DNA from: Chitinophagaceae bacterium
GTDB lineage: Bacteria > Bacteroidota > Bacteroidia > Chitinophagales > Chitinophagaceae
Length of the DNA stretch: 64,000 nucleotides
Direction: 5' to 3'
Assembly (NCBI GenBank): GCA_016721725.1
Contig: JADKHN010000004.1
Span: forward strand, 1 to 64,000
The notes beneath the pieces were generated by a model. That model did no database searches. It was not told the origin of the DNA and worked only from the letters and a program-made list of their open reading frames with translations. Positions 42,274 through 50,722 of the stretch are shown in pieces; the stretch's first letter is position 1, and every line of letters starts with the position of its first letter. Both the position numbers and the translations under genes were made by a program.

Positions 42274-44763
42274 ATGAGAAAGATCGGTCTTGTTTTTTTA
42301 TTGCTGTTTTGTACCGGGTCATTGATTGCACAATTGAAGAGCCCGGACGAGTTTTTAGGTTATTCACTGGGTAGCCGTTACACGGTTCACCACCGGATCG
42401 TGGAATATTTTCAACAGGCTGCAGCCGCCATGCCCCGGCAGGTGAAGCTGGAGAGATACGGGCAGACCTATGAAGGGCGCGAGCTCCTGATCGCTATTGT
42501 GGCATCCTCGGTTAACATGCAGCGGATCGAAGAGATCCGGAAGAACAACCTTCGTCTCACCGGTTTGCTAACGGATAAGCCCGCGGATCCTGCGGCTCCT
42601 GCCATTGTCTGGCTGAGTTATAATGTGCATGGCAATGAGCCCAGTTCATCGGAAGTGTCGATGAAGACGCTATATGCTTTACTGGATCCATCGAATGCGC
42701 AAGCCCCGGAATGGCTGAAGAATACGGTGGTGATCATCGATCCCTGTATCAATCCCGATGGCCGCGACCGGTATGTAAACTGGTTCAACCAGGTAGTGGG
42801 TAACCGCCCCGATGCCAACCCGGATGGCCGGGAGCACAGTGAACCCTGGCCCGGTGGCCGTTCCAACCATTATAATTTCGATCTCAACCGCGACTGGGCC
42901 TGGCAAACCCAGTTGGAATCCCGTCAGCGGATCAGGATATACAATAACTGGATGCCGCAGATCCATTGCGATTTTCACGAACAGTATCCCAACAGTCCTT
43001 ATTATTTCGCCCCGGCCGCTGAACCCTTTCATGAAGTGATCACGCCCTGGCAGCGGGAATTCCAGACCACCATCGGGAAGAATCATGCCCGTTATTTCGA
43101 CGCCAACGGATGGCTGTATTTCACCCGGGAATATTTCGATCTGTTTTATCCCGCTTACGGGGATACCTATCCAACCTATAGCGGCGCCATCGGGATGACC
43201 TATGAGCAGGCGGGTCATAATGTGGGCGGACTCACCTACCTGAAAAGCGACGGGGATACCCTGACGCTGAAAGACCGGATCGCCCATCATTTCACCACCA
43301 GTATGAGTACGGTCGAGATCACGTCCGCGAACGCCGCAAAGGTCATCTCGGGATTCAAACGTTTTTTTGATGATGCCCTCACCCGGGGCAGCGGGGAATA
43401 CAGATCCTACGTGGTCACTTCAAATGACCCGGATAAACTCAATGCCTTGAAATCACTGCTGACCTCGAACGATATCCGTTTTGGTAATTATTTCCAGGCC
43501 GGCGCGAAGGGATACAACTACTTCACTGGTAAGGAAGAAAGCATCAGCCTGGAAACGCATTCGATCGTCATCAATAGTCTTCAGCCCAGGTCGGCACTGA
43601 TACAGGTCCTGTTTGAGCCGCGTTCCAAACTGAGCGATTCCGCCACCTATGATATCACGGCCTGGAGCCTTCCTTACGCGTATGGTTTAAAATCCTATGC
43701 CGTGCGTTCTTCCCTGCCGGCTTCGGCAACGGTGGCCTTGCCAGTCAGCCCGACTACAACTGCCGGTTACGGATACCTGCTGAAATACCAGTCATTCAGC
43801 GACGCGGTTTTGCTGGCCAGGCTGCTCCAGAATGGATTTAAGGTGAGGTTCGCGGAAAGCGAATTCTCGCTGCAGAATAAAAACTATTCCCGGGGTACCC
43901 TGATCATCCTGCGATCGGGTAATGAAAGGATATTCGGTTCGTTACCCGGGTTACTCACGCAATACCATGCAAGCGCAGATGCGGTGGAATCAGGTTTCAC
44001 CCAATCCGGTTTCGATTTCGGATCGGATAAAGTGCATCTGATCAGGAAGCCGAGAGTGGCCCTGCTCACGGGTAACAGTGTTTCTTCAACGGCTGCCGGA
44101 GAGGTCTGGCATCTATTTGACCAACTGCTGGATTTTCCGGTCACCCTGATCAACGCGGAAGAACTGGGTGGCGTGAACTGGAAGAATATCGATGTTCTCA
44201 TCCTCCCGGACGGAAATTATAAGATGTTAACGGAGAAAGATGGCGCTTCCGATCTCAAGACCTGGGTCAGGCAGGGGGGAAGGATCATCGCGATGGAGAA
44301 TGCGGCGGCGCAACTGGCCGCCGGGGAATGGGGCTTCAAACTGAAAAAAACAGAGGAGGACACCACCACAAAGAAACCCTATGTCAACCTGAGAAAATAT
44401 GCCAGCAGGGAAAGGGATGGCATCGTCAATAATGTTCCGGGCGCCATCTATAAAATGGAACTGGATAACACCCATCCGCTGGCATTCGGATACCCCGATT
44501 TTTATTTCACGCTCAAGCAACAGGAGAATTTATATGAATTCATGAAAGACGGCTGGAATGTAGGCGTATTGAAAAAAGACGACCTCGTATCCGGTTTTGT
44601 CGGCAGCAAGGCACGTGATAGGATCAAGGACGGTACCGGTATCGGCGTGGTGAACCTGGGAAACGGTTCGGTCACATTCTTTGCGGATAACCCGGTGTTC
44701 AGGGCTTTTTGGGAGAACGGGAAACTGATGCTGTGTAATGCGGTTTTCCTGGTAGGACAATGA
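42274..44763 (+). CDS. M14-family zinc carboxypeptidase-like protein
   Basis: An 829-residue exported protein with signal peptide RKIGLVFLLLFCTGSLIAQ. The peptidase M14 domain (about 40-350) has the zinc site SYNVHGNEPSSSE (His-x-x-Glu), IIDPCINPDGRDRYVNWF, and a later zinc His in MPQIHCDFHEQYPNSPY, with NFDLNRDWAWQTQLESR giving the substrate Arg. The C-terminal half (about 400-829) is a beta-rich and Rossmann-like region (VLILPDGNYKM) found in the large Bacteroidota relatives. It probably trims C-terminal residues from peptides in the periplasm or outside. It is the first of four rightward genes (to 49181), followed by the PIG-L gene 91 bases on. Confidence 0.9.
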   Translation: MRKIGLVFLLLFCTGSLIAQLKSPDEFLGYSLGSRYTVHHRIVEYFQQAAAAMPRQVKLERYGQTYEGRELLIAIVASSVNMQRIEEIRKNNLRLTGLLTDKPADPAAPAIVWLSYNVHGNEPSSSEVSMKTLYALLDPSNAQAPEWLKNTVVIIDPCINPDGRDRYVNWFNQVVGNRPDANPDGREHSEPWPGGRSNHYNFDLNRDWAWQTQLESRQRIRIYNNWMPQIHCDFHEQYPNSPYYFAPAAEPFHEVITPWQREFQTTIGKNHARYFDANGWLYFTREYFDLFYPAYGDTYPTYSGAIGMTYEQAGHNVGGLTYLKSDGDTLTLKDRIAHHFTTSMSTVEITSANAAKVISGFKRFFDDALTRGSGEYRSYVVTSNDPDKLNALKSLLTSNDIRFGNYFQAGAKGYNYFTGKEESISLETHSIVINSLQPRSALIQVLFEPRSKLSDSATYDITAWSLPYAYGLKSYAVRSSLPASATVALPVSPTTTAGYGYLLKYQSFSDAVLLARLLQNGFKVRFAESEFSLQNKNYSRGTLIILRSGNERIFGSLPGLLTQYHASADAVESGFTQSGFDFGSDKVHLIRKPRVALLTGNSVSSTAAGEVWHLFDQLLDFPVTLINAEELGGVNWKNIDVLILPDGNYKMLTEKDGASDLKTWVRQGGRIIAMENAAAQLAAGEWGFKLKKTEEDTTTKKPYVNLRKYASRERDGIVNNVPGAIYKMELDNTHPLAFGYPDFYFTLKQQENLYEFMKDGWNVGVLKKDDLVSGFVGSKARDRIKDGTGIGVVNLGNGSVTFFADNPVFRAFWENGKLMLCNAVFLVGQ

Positions 44764-44854
44764 TGATGGGAGGGATTATTGATTTCGGATTTTAGATTTT
44801 TGATTTCGGATTGCGGTTGGCAACATTTTAATCAGGAAAGTTAGAGTTATTAAT

Positions 44855-47395
44855 ATGAAGGACATAATGAATAAAATTTTCACCGTTTTCTTGACATTGT
44901 TTTTTTATGGCGTTTCAGATGCCCAGACGCCCCGGAGTTACACCTCTTCCGAAATATTGTTGCAGATCAAGAAACTGAATGTGCTGGGTTCGGTATTATA
45001 CATCGCCGCGCATCCCGATGATGAGAACACCCGCTTATTGAGCTGGCTGGCCAATGAGAAACTGTATCGTACGGGCTATTTGAGCCTGACCCGGGGAGAT
45101 GGCGGACAGAACCTCATTGGGGATGAACAGGGGGTGGATCTTGGGCTCATCCGAACGCAGGAACTCCTGTCTGCACGGCGGATTGACGGAGCAGAACAGT
45201 TCTTTTCCAGGGCCTTTGATTTCGGATTCAGTAAAAGTCCGGAAGAAGCCTTCCGCTTCTGGGGCCATGATAAGATCTTAAGCGACGTGGTCTGGGTGAT
45301 CCGCAAATTCAAACCGGACGTGATCATCACCCGTTTTCCGACAACAGGTGAAGGGGGGCACGGACATCATACCGCTTCCGCCATCCTGGCCGAAGAAGCC
45401 TTTGAAGCTGCAGCGGACCCCACCAAATTCCCCGAGCAGTTGAAACTTGGGGTCAGCACCTGGCAGGCCAAGCGCCTGTTGTGGAACACGTTTAATTTCG
45501 GAGGGACCAATACGCAAAATGAAAATCAGTTCAAACTGGATTGCGGCGATTTCAATCCCATCCTCGGCAAAAGTTATGGAGAGATCGCCGCGGCAAGCCG
45601 GAGCCAGCATAAAAGCCAGGGCTTTGGCGTGCCGGCACAACGGGGTAGCATAACCGAATATTTCAGGACCATCAAAGGGGATAAGCCGGAGAACAGTTTG
45701 ATGGATGGGGTGAATACCGGCTGGGACCGCCTCTTGTTTGGCGGACAACTGGTCAGCCGTCCCGTGAATGAGGACAATGTGCAGAGGCTGATCGATTCCA
45801 TTTATAAGAACTTCAGTGTTGAACATCCGGAAAGATCATTGGAGCAATTGGTGAGACTCTATACCCGGATCGAGTCGGTCCCTGATCCGTACTGGAGGGA
45901 GCAGAAACTGGGCGAAGTGAAAAAGATCATGGAGAACAGCTGCGGACTTTTCATCGAAGCCACGGTCAACAAACCCTTTGCCGTTCCGGGCGACAGCCTG
46001 AGCATCAACATGGTGGTGAATCCCCGTTTAAGCAGCGATATCATCAACGCCGATGCGAAGCTGGACAATACCTATGTGATCTTCGACCAGTTGAAAAAGA
46101 ATGTGAACGCCCAGAAGTCCTATACCATGCTGGTGCCTGCCGATACGAAGCCCACACAACCCTATTGGCTGGAACAACCCATGGACAAAGGAAGCTTCAA
46201 TGTAAGCGACCAGCGCCTGATCGGGAAAGGGGAAAGCGACCCCTGGAGTATTGATTTCAGTATGATGATCCTCGATAAGGAATTCACTTTCACCAGGCCG
46301 GTTCGTTATAAATATACCGATCCGGTCAAGGGAGAATTATACCAGCCGTTGAATATCCTGCCTGTGGCCGAGATCAAACCGGAGCAGGACCTGTACCTGC
46401 TGACCAAAAGGGATTCTTTGCTGGCCCGGCTGCTGGTGATGCCAAACACCACATCAAAGAAGGCCTACCAGGTGACCGCAACGGTTCCGGATCTATCGGT
46501 GAAACCCGGAAAGACCAGGAAATTCGAACTCAATGAACTGAAAAAAGAGGAGACAAGGTACCTGCCACTGCAAGTGGGATATCCGAACCTGGATAAGGAA
46601 CCCTTTACGATCAGCGCTTCTCTTGCAGATAAAATGAATCCCAGGATCAGTTCGGGCACTTACCGCAGAACGATCAGTTATGACCATATCCCTTCCATCG
46701 TTTACCAGGTTGCGGCCACGTCAAAGTCGGTTTACCTCGATCTGAAGACCGAAGGCGACCTGGTTGGATATATTCCCGGTGCGGGTGATAAGATACCCGA
46801 GGCCCTGCAACAAATGGGATACCGGGTGGTGGTCCTGAAAGAATCCGATCTCAACCCCGGTTACCTGAAGCAGTTCGATGCCATCGTGACCGGCGTCAGG
46901 GCATATAATATGCACGACTGGCTGAATAAGGCTTACGACGGGCTGATGCAATATGTTAAGGAGGGCGGGGTCTTGCTGGTGCAATACAATACCAATAATT
47001 CGATCGGTCCGGTCAGGGCGAAGATCTCTCCCTATCCGTTCAACATCAGCCGGAACCGGATCACCGATGAAGAGGCGAAGGTGAATTTTCTCCTGCCCGA
47101 TCACCCGGCCCTGAACACCCCCAATAAGATCACGGAAAAGGATTTTGATGGATGGATACAGGAACGCAGTACCTACCATGCCGAAAAGATCGACAGCAAT
47201 TACCAGCGCATCCTGAGTATGAAGGACCCCGGCGAAACGGAACAGGACGGAAGCCTGATCATCACCAATTACGGCAAGGGGAGGTTTATCTATTCGGGCC
47301 TTGTATTCTTTCGCGAACTGCCGGCAGGAGTGCCGGGGGCTTATCGTTTATTCGCGAACCTGATCGCGAATAATCGTAGTAAATATGTAAAATAG
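44855..47395 (+). CDS. PIG-L family deacetylase with large C-terminal region
   Basis: An 846-residue exported protein. The signal peptide is NKIFTVFLTLFFYGVSDAQ. The PIG-L/LmbE domain (about 35-280) opens YIAAHPDDENTRLLSWLAN, the H-P-D-D-E zinc site, followed by LTRGDGGQNLIG and TGEGGHGHHTASAIL, the third His site. The C-terminal 550 residues have Ig-like beta segments and end with a Rossmann-like GATase-like fold (FDAIVTGVRAYNMHDWL and YVKEGGVLLVQYNTNNS). PIG-L enzymes remove N-acetyl from sugars such as GlcNAc; the substrate here is unknown. It starts ATG at 44855, or possibly the ATG at 44867, which begins MNKIF directly. It follows the M14 gene. Confidence 0.9.
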   Translation: MKDIMNKIFTVFLTLFFYGVSDAQTPRSYTSSEILLQIKKLNVLGSVLYIAAHPDDENTRLLSWLANEKLYRTGYLSLTRGDGGQNLIGDEQGVDLGLIRTQELLSARRIDGAEQFFSRAFDFGFSKSPEEAFRFWGHDKILSDVVWVIRKFKPDVIITRFPTTGEGGHGHHTASAILAEEAFEAAADPTKFPEQLKLGVSTWQAKRLLWNTFNFGGTNTQNENQFKLDCGDFNPILGKSYGEIAAASRSQHKSQGFGVPAQRGSITEYFRTIKGDKPENSLMDGVNTGWDRLLFGGQLVSRPVNEDNVQRLIDSIYKNFSVEHPERSLEQLVRLYTRIESVPDPYWREQKLGEVKKIMENSCGLFIEATVNKPFAVPGDSLSINMVVNPRLSSDIINADAKLDNTYVIFDQLKKNVNAQKSYTMLVPADTKPTQPYWLEQPMDKGSFNVSDQRLIGKGESDPWSIDFSMMILDKEFTFTRPVRYKYTDPVKGELYQPLNILPVAEIKPEQDLYLLTKRDSLLARLLVMPNTTSKKAYQVTATVPDLSVKPGKTRKFELNELKKEETRYLPLQVGYPNLDKEPFTISASLADKMNPRISSGTYRRTISYDHIPSIVYQVAATSKSVYLDLKTEGDLVGYIPGAGDKIPEALQQMGYRVVVLKESDLNPGYLKQFDAIVTGVRAYNMHDWLNKAYDGLMQYVKEGGVLLVQYNTNNSIGPVRAKISPYPFNISRNRITDEEAKVNFLLPDHPALNTPNKITEKDFDGWIQERSTYHAEKIDSNYQRILSMKDPGETEQDGSLIITNYGKGRFIYSGLVFFRELPAGVPGAYRLFANLIANNRSKYVK

Positions 47396-47457
47396 GAACT
47401 GGTATGGCTTTAATAAACAAAGTCGCCATGGCGGTTTATTTCTTTGCGTGAAAAATC

Positions 47458-47562
47458 ATGAATAACGAACGTTCATACTGGAACCGATGGTACATCGCCG
47501 TTGCGCTGTTCCTTGTCGTGCAGATCATCCTGTTCTACCTCATCACCAAACATTATCAATGA
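47458..47562 (+). CDS. 34-residue membrane peptide coupled to symporter
   Basis: A tiny open frame, starting MNNERSYWNRWYIAVAL and ending ILFYLITKHYQ, with one transmembrane helix (about 12-30). Its TGA overlaps the symporter ATG as ATGA. The W-N-R-W-Y then hydrophobic layout recalls small accessory subunits of solute:sodium symporters (the DUF4212 kind, but half the usual length). I cannot name it. That it is translated is supported by the exact ATGA coupling, the good amino-acid composition and the lack of any other use for the interval. A role in symporter stability or gating is a reasonable inference. Confidence 0.6.
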   Translation: MNNERSYWNRWYIAVALFLVVQIILFYLITKHYQ

Positions 47563-49181
47563 GCCGTATAGACTGGATCATATTGATCTCCACACTCGGC
47601 TTGATCATCGTGTACGGCATCTATAAGAGCCGTACCACGAAGAACCTGGAAGGCTATTTCCTGAGTAACCGGAGCCTGCCGGGCTACCTGGTCCTGCTGA
47701 GCATCATGGGAACCCAGGCCAGCGCCATCACTTTCCTCACCGGTCCCGGACAGGCCTATAGCGACGGCATGCGGTTCGTGCAGTATTATTTCGGTCTGCC
47801 CCTGGCCATGATCGTGATATCCATCTTCTTTGTTCCGGTATTCAGCAAATTGAAAGTGTATACCGCCTATGAATTCCTGGAACACCGGTTCGACGCCAAG
47901 ACCCGAACGCTGACCTCGGCCTTGTTCCTGCTTTCCCGCGGACTCAGTACCGGCATCAGCATCTTCGCTCCCTCATTGGTACTCAGTTCACTGATGGGCT
48001 GGAACATCTATTACACCAACCTGGTGATGGGCGGACTGCTCATCATCTACACCATGGGCGGTGGCGCCAAGGCGGTTGCTCATACCCAGAAACTGCAGAT
48101 GATCATCGTATTCATCGCGCTGATGATCACCGGATACCTGGCGGTGAAACTCTTGCCGGAAAGCATCGGGTTTTCAGACGCGATGAGAACGGGTGCGGAG
48201 CAGGGGAAACTGAACATCATCAGTTCCGGGATGAAGAATGGTTCCTTCGACTGGAAAGACAAATACAATATCTGGAGCGGGTTGATCGGCGGATTCTTTC
48301 TCGCCCTTAGTTATTTCGGGACCGACCACAGCCAGGTGGGACGATACCTCACGGCTAAAAATGTGAAGGAGAGCCGGAAGGGACTCCTGATCAACGGCCT
48401 GGTGAAGATCCCTATGCAGTTCTTCATCCTCCTGATCGGTGTATTGATCTTCTCTTTTTACCAATACAACAAAGGGCCGGTCTATTTTGATGACGTAAGT
48501 CTGGCCGAAGCGAAGCAGACCGTAAAAAAGGATTCCCTGGAAATGCTCGAGAACCAGTATAAACTGGCCATGAGCCAGGGCGACCCTGCGTCAGCCAACC
48601 TGGTCAGGAAACAATTCAGGGAACTGATGGTAAGGGCCCTGCCCGACCAGAAGCCGAACGATACCAATTATATCTTCTTACGGTTTGTGAAAGACAACCT
48701 GCCCATCGGCCTGATCGGGCTGGTGTTCGCCATCATCTTCCTGGCGGCCTGGGGAAGCATCGCCGCCGCGCTGAATTCACTGGCTGCCTGTTCGGTAGTG
48801 GACTTTCATAAACGGTATTTTGTCAAGAAGGAGACCGAACTGCAGGATTTCCAGGTCTCACAATGGTACACGCTGGGTTGGGGGATCTTCTGTATCGTCA
48901 TTTCCATGTTCGCCTACAATATCGGTAACAGCCTCATTGAAGCGGTTAACATCCTCGGATCCCTGTTCTACGGGGTCATCCTGGGGGTATTCGGGGTCGC
49001 TTTCTGGCTGAAGCGCATCCGGGGCAACGCGGTCTTCTTCGCCGCCCTGATATCCGAGGTGGCCGTATGTGTCATCTATTATCTCGATATCATCTCCTTC
49101 CTCTGGCTCAATGTGATCGGGGCTTTGCTGGTGATTGCACTGGCGGGCATCTTCCAACTAATTGTGAATAGACTTCGTTAG
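47559..49181 (+). CDS. Sodium:solute symporter (SSS family)
   Basis: A 540-residue permease with about thirteen to fourteen transmembrane helices. It begins MSRIDWIILISTLGLIIVYGI and shows the SSS features: NLEGYFLSNRSLPGYLV, the unwound helix LLSIMGTQASAITFLTGPG, and YFGTDHSQVGRYLTAKNVKESRKGLL, the family sugar/sodium signature region, and FAIIFLAAWGSIAAALNSLAAC, the Na2-site helix. The long cytoplasmic loop (about 315-375) is lysine/glutamate rich. The substrate is not evident; neighbours (M14 peptidase and PIG-L deacetylase) release amino acids or amino sugars, which would suit it. It is coupled to the 34-residue peptide by ATGA. Confidence 0.93.
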   Translation: MSRIDWIILISTLGLIIVYGIYKSRTTKNLEGYFLSNRSLPGYLVLLSIMGTQASAITFLTGPGQAYSDGMRFVQYYFGLPLAMIVISIFFVPVFSKLKVYTAYEFLEHRFDAKTRTLTSALFLLSRGLSTGISIFAPSLVLSSLMGWNIYYTNLVMGGLLIIYTMGGGAKAVAHTQKLQMIIVFIALMITGYLAVKLLPESIGFSDAMRTGAEQGKLNIISSGMKNGSFDWKDKYNIWSGLIGGFFLALSYFGTDHSQVGRYLTAKNVKESRKGLLINGLVKIPMQFFILLIGVLIFSFYQYNKGPVYFDDVSLAEAKQTVKKDSLEMLENQYKLAMSQGDPASANLVRKQFRELMVRALPDQKPNDTNYIFLRFVKDNLPIGLIGLVFAIIFLAAWGSIAAALNSLAACSVVDFHKRYFVKKETELQDFQVSQWYTLGWGIFCIVISMFAYNIGNSLIEAVNILGSLFYGVILGVFGVAFWLKRIRGNAVFFAALISEVAVCVIYYLDIISFLWLNVIGALLVIALAGIFQLIVNRLR

Positions 49182-49227
49182 TCCATTATAGGGAACTTTT
49201 ACTTGCATAACCGGTGGGACAGGCTGG

Positions 49228-49762
49228 TCAATCCTCTTCATCCTTTCTTCTGAATCCGATCCTGCGACGAGCTGTGACAGGGGGCTCCAATAATTTCTTC
49301 AGATATTGAAATACCAGGTTGATCTGTTCATCATGCATACCTATCTCTTTTTCTACTTTCGCCGCCGTCTGGTCTCCGACCAACGGCGAAAACGCATAGA
49401 ATGACTAAGATTCACCGGCCGGTTTTTAAGATGCCCGAACCGATCAGTATGAAATTTTTACCCATTTTCCCGGAACCCAACAGGGGGTCACTGATCCCGT
49501 TGGTCGGAGACCATACGGGGGCATTGGTGATTCGATGAAGTTGTATAAAGGAAGATTAGATCACCGACGGCGGCGGCAAAACATAGGGCAAAGTTCGCCG
49601 GCCGCCCCAACTTGACGTCGCAATTTGCGACTTCAAGTTTTCATATTCATTACGGTTAAGTTGAAACATGAAATCTGCCGGGAATCGTTCCCGGTTCCGG
49701 CTCACCTGCTCATTCAATCTTTTTGTTTCAACTCCATAAAGCGCGGCAATATCATCCCTTAA
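49228..49762 (-). pseudogene. ORF6N-domain gene, broken by inverted-repeat segment
   Basis: The minus strand reads YGVETKRLNEQVSRNRERFP followed by ADFMFQLNRNEYENL and IATSSWGGRRTLPYV, the core of the ORF6N (KilA-N-like) DNA-binding domain, from about 49760. At about 49580 this runs into unrelated sequence and a stop. The expected C-terminus, HDEQINLVFQYLKKLLEPP and RRRIGFRRKDEED, reappears in a different frame from about 49360 to the stop at 49228. About 50 residues are missing between, replaced by 200 bases with inverted repeats. The N-terminal about 20 residues are also missing, cut by the DUF2911 terminator. ORF6N proteins are common in Bacteroidota chromosomes and phages; this copy is dead. 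Confidence 0.8.
49360..49575. mobile_element. Inverted-repeat segment (MITE-like) within ORF6N gene
   Basis: CGCCGCCGTC at 49360-49369 and its complement GACGGCGGCG at 49566-49575 bound 216 bases. A perfect 17-base inverted pair, TGGTCTCCGACCAACGG at 49370-49386 and CCGTTGGTCGGAGACCA at 49497-49513, is nested inside. It has no gene. No target-site duplication was found, and part of the host gene is lost, so it may be a repeat-mediated rearrangement rather than simple insertion. Confidence 0.5.
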
Positions 49763-49773
49763 CTCAAAAAAAT

Positions 49774-49799
49774 AAGGCGCAAAAATTAATTTGCGCCTT
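49774..49799 (-). terminator. Terminator of DUF2911 gene
   Basis: AAGGCGCAAA-aatta-ATTTGCGCCTT; on the minus strand it is followed by ATTTTTTT, a good Rho-independent signal. Confidence 0.85.
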
Positions 49800-49821
49800 G
49801 ATCATCAATATAATATAGACT

Positions 49822-50655
49822 TTATTTCAATTTTTTAAGTAGCTCCTCATTCATCTTCACATAATCATCGTTCTTAGCTTCTTTGGCCAGTTCAAGCGAC
49901 TTGTTTGCACTGGCACGGGCACCTTCTTTATCCCCCATATCTTTCTGGATCCTGGCCTTATAAAGCCAGATCCAAAAGGCTTTTTCATTTTCTTCACAGG
50001 CCTTCGTGCAATACTCAAGGGCCTTGGGCAGGTTCTCCTCATATTCCTTATAGAATTGGGCGGCCTGCCAGTAAGGTTTCTTTTCCTTTTCCATCGCTGA
50101 TGCGATCTGGGCCTTTATCTTTTCCCGGATCTGTGCCTTGATGGGGATGACGACAGCCGTTTTTGCCCACATGAGGTGTAATTCACAGCTTTCGGGTTTG
50201 ATATCGGCGAATTGCATGGTAAAGTTCTCTAGTTTGTTCTTCATCTTGATGGGTTCTACCCTGAAACGGGCCACGTCCTCAGTTTCCTTGTACCCGTCGA
50301 TGCCCCAGTTTTTTATCCCCTTGTTGATGATGACCTCCCAGGATTCCATGCCGGGGATGGTATAGATCACATAGGTTCCACTGTCGAGTTTTTTACCTCC
50401 TATTTCCAGGGCTTCGCTCAGCACGATTTTTGTAGCCCCATTGGCGCCGGTGCGCCAGAGTTTGTTATACGGTACCAGGTCGCCGAATATTCTGCGACCC
50501 TTGGCAGCAGGACGGGAGTAGGTGAGTTCAATGGTCCCAAGGCCGAAATCCTGTTTGATGGTCTGGGTTGGTGAAGGGGCGGGCATTTTGACCTGGGCGG
50601 ATCCGGTCAGGCTAATGAACAAGAAGGCCAAAAAGGCGGGAATAAATTGCTTCAT
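49822..50655 (-). CDS. DUF2911-domain protein with TPR-like tail
   Basis: A 277-residue exported protein, signal peptide IPAFLAFLFISLTGSAQ. The DUF2911 beta-sandwich (about 22-175) has IELTYSRPAAKGRRIFG, WRTGANGATKIVLSEAL and TYVIYTIPGMESWEVIIN, all typical. The C-terminal 90 residues are helical, with two TPR-like units (QAAQFYKEYEENLPKALEYC and AFWIWLYKARIQKDMGDK). DUF2911 proteins are abundant in Bacteroidota and have no known function. It is the last of the leftward run from 53521 and probably independent, as there are 67 bases before it. Confidence 0.9.
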   Translation of the reverse strand: MKQFIPAFLAFLFISLTGSAQVKMPAPSPTQTIKQDFGLGTIELTYSRPAAKGRRIFGDLVPYNKLWRTGANGATKIVLSEALEIGGKKLDSGTYVIYTIPGMESWEVIINKGIKNWGIDGYKETEDVARFRVEPIKMKNKLENFTMQFADIKPESCELHLMWAKTAVVIPIKAQIREKIKAQIASAMEKEKKPYWQAAQFYKEYEENLPKALEYCTKACEENEKAFWIWLYKARIQKDMGDKEGARASANKSLELAKEAKNDDYVKMNEELLKKLK

Positions 50656-50722
50656 GATAAAAATTTTCAGCTAAGTTAGGGAAAAGAGGGAGAACAGGAA
50701 TTCTTGTTGAACCGGGACCCGG

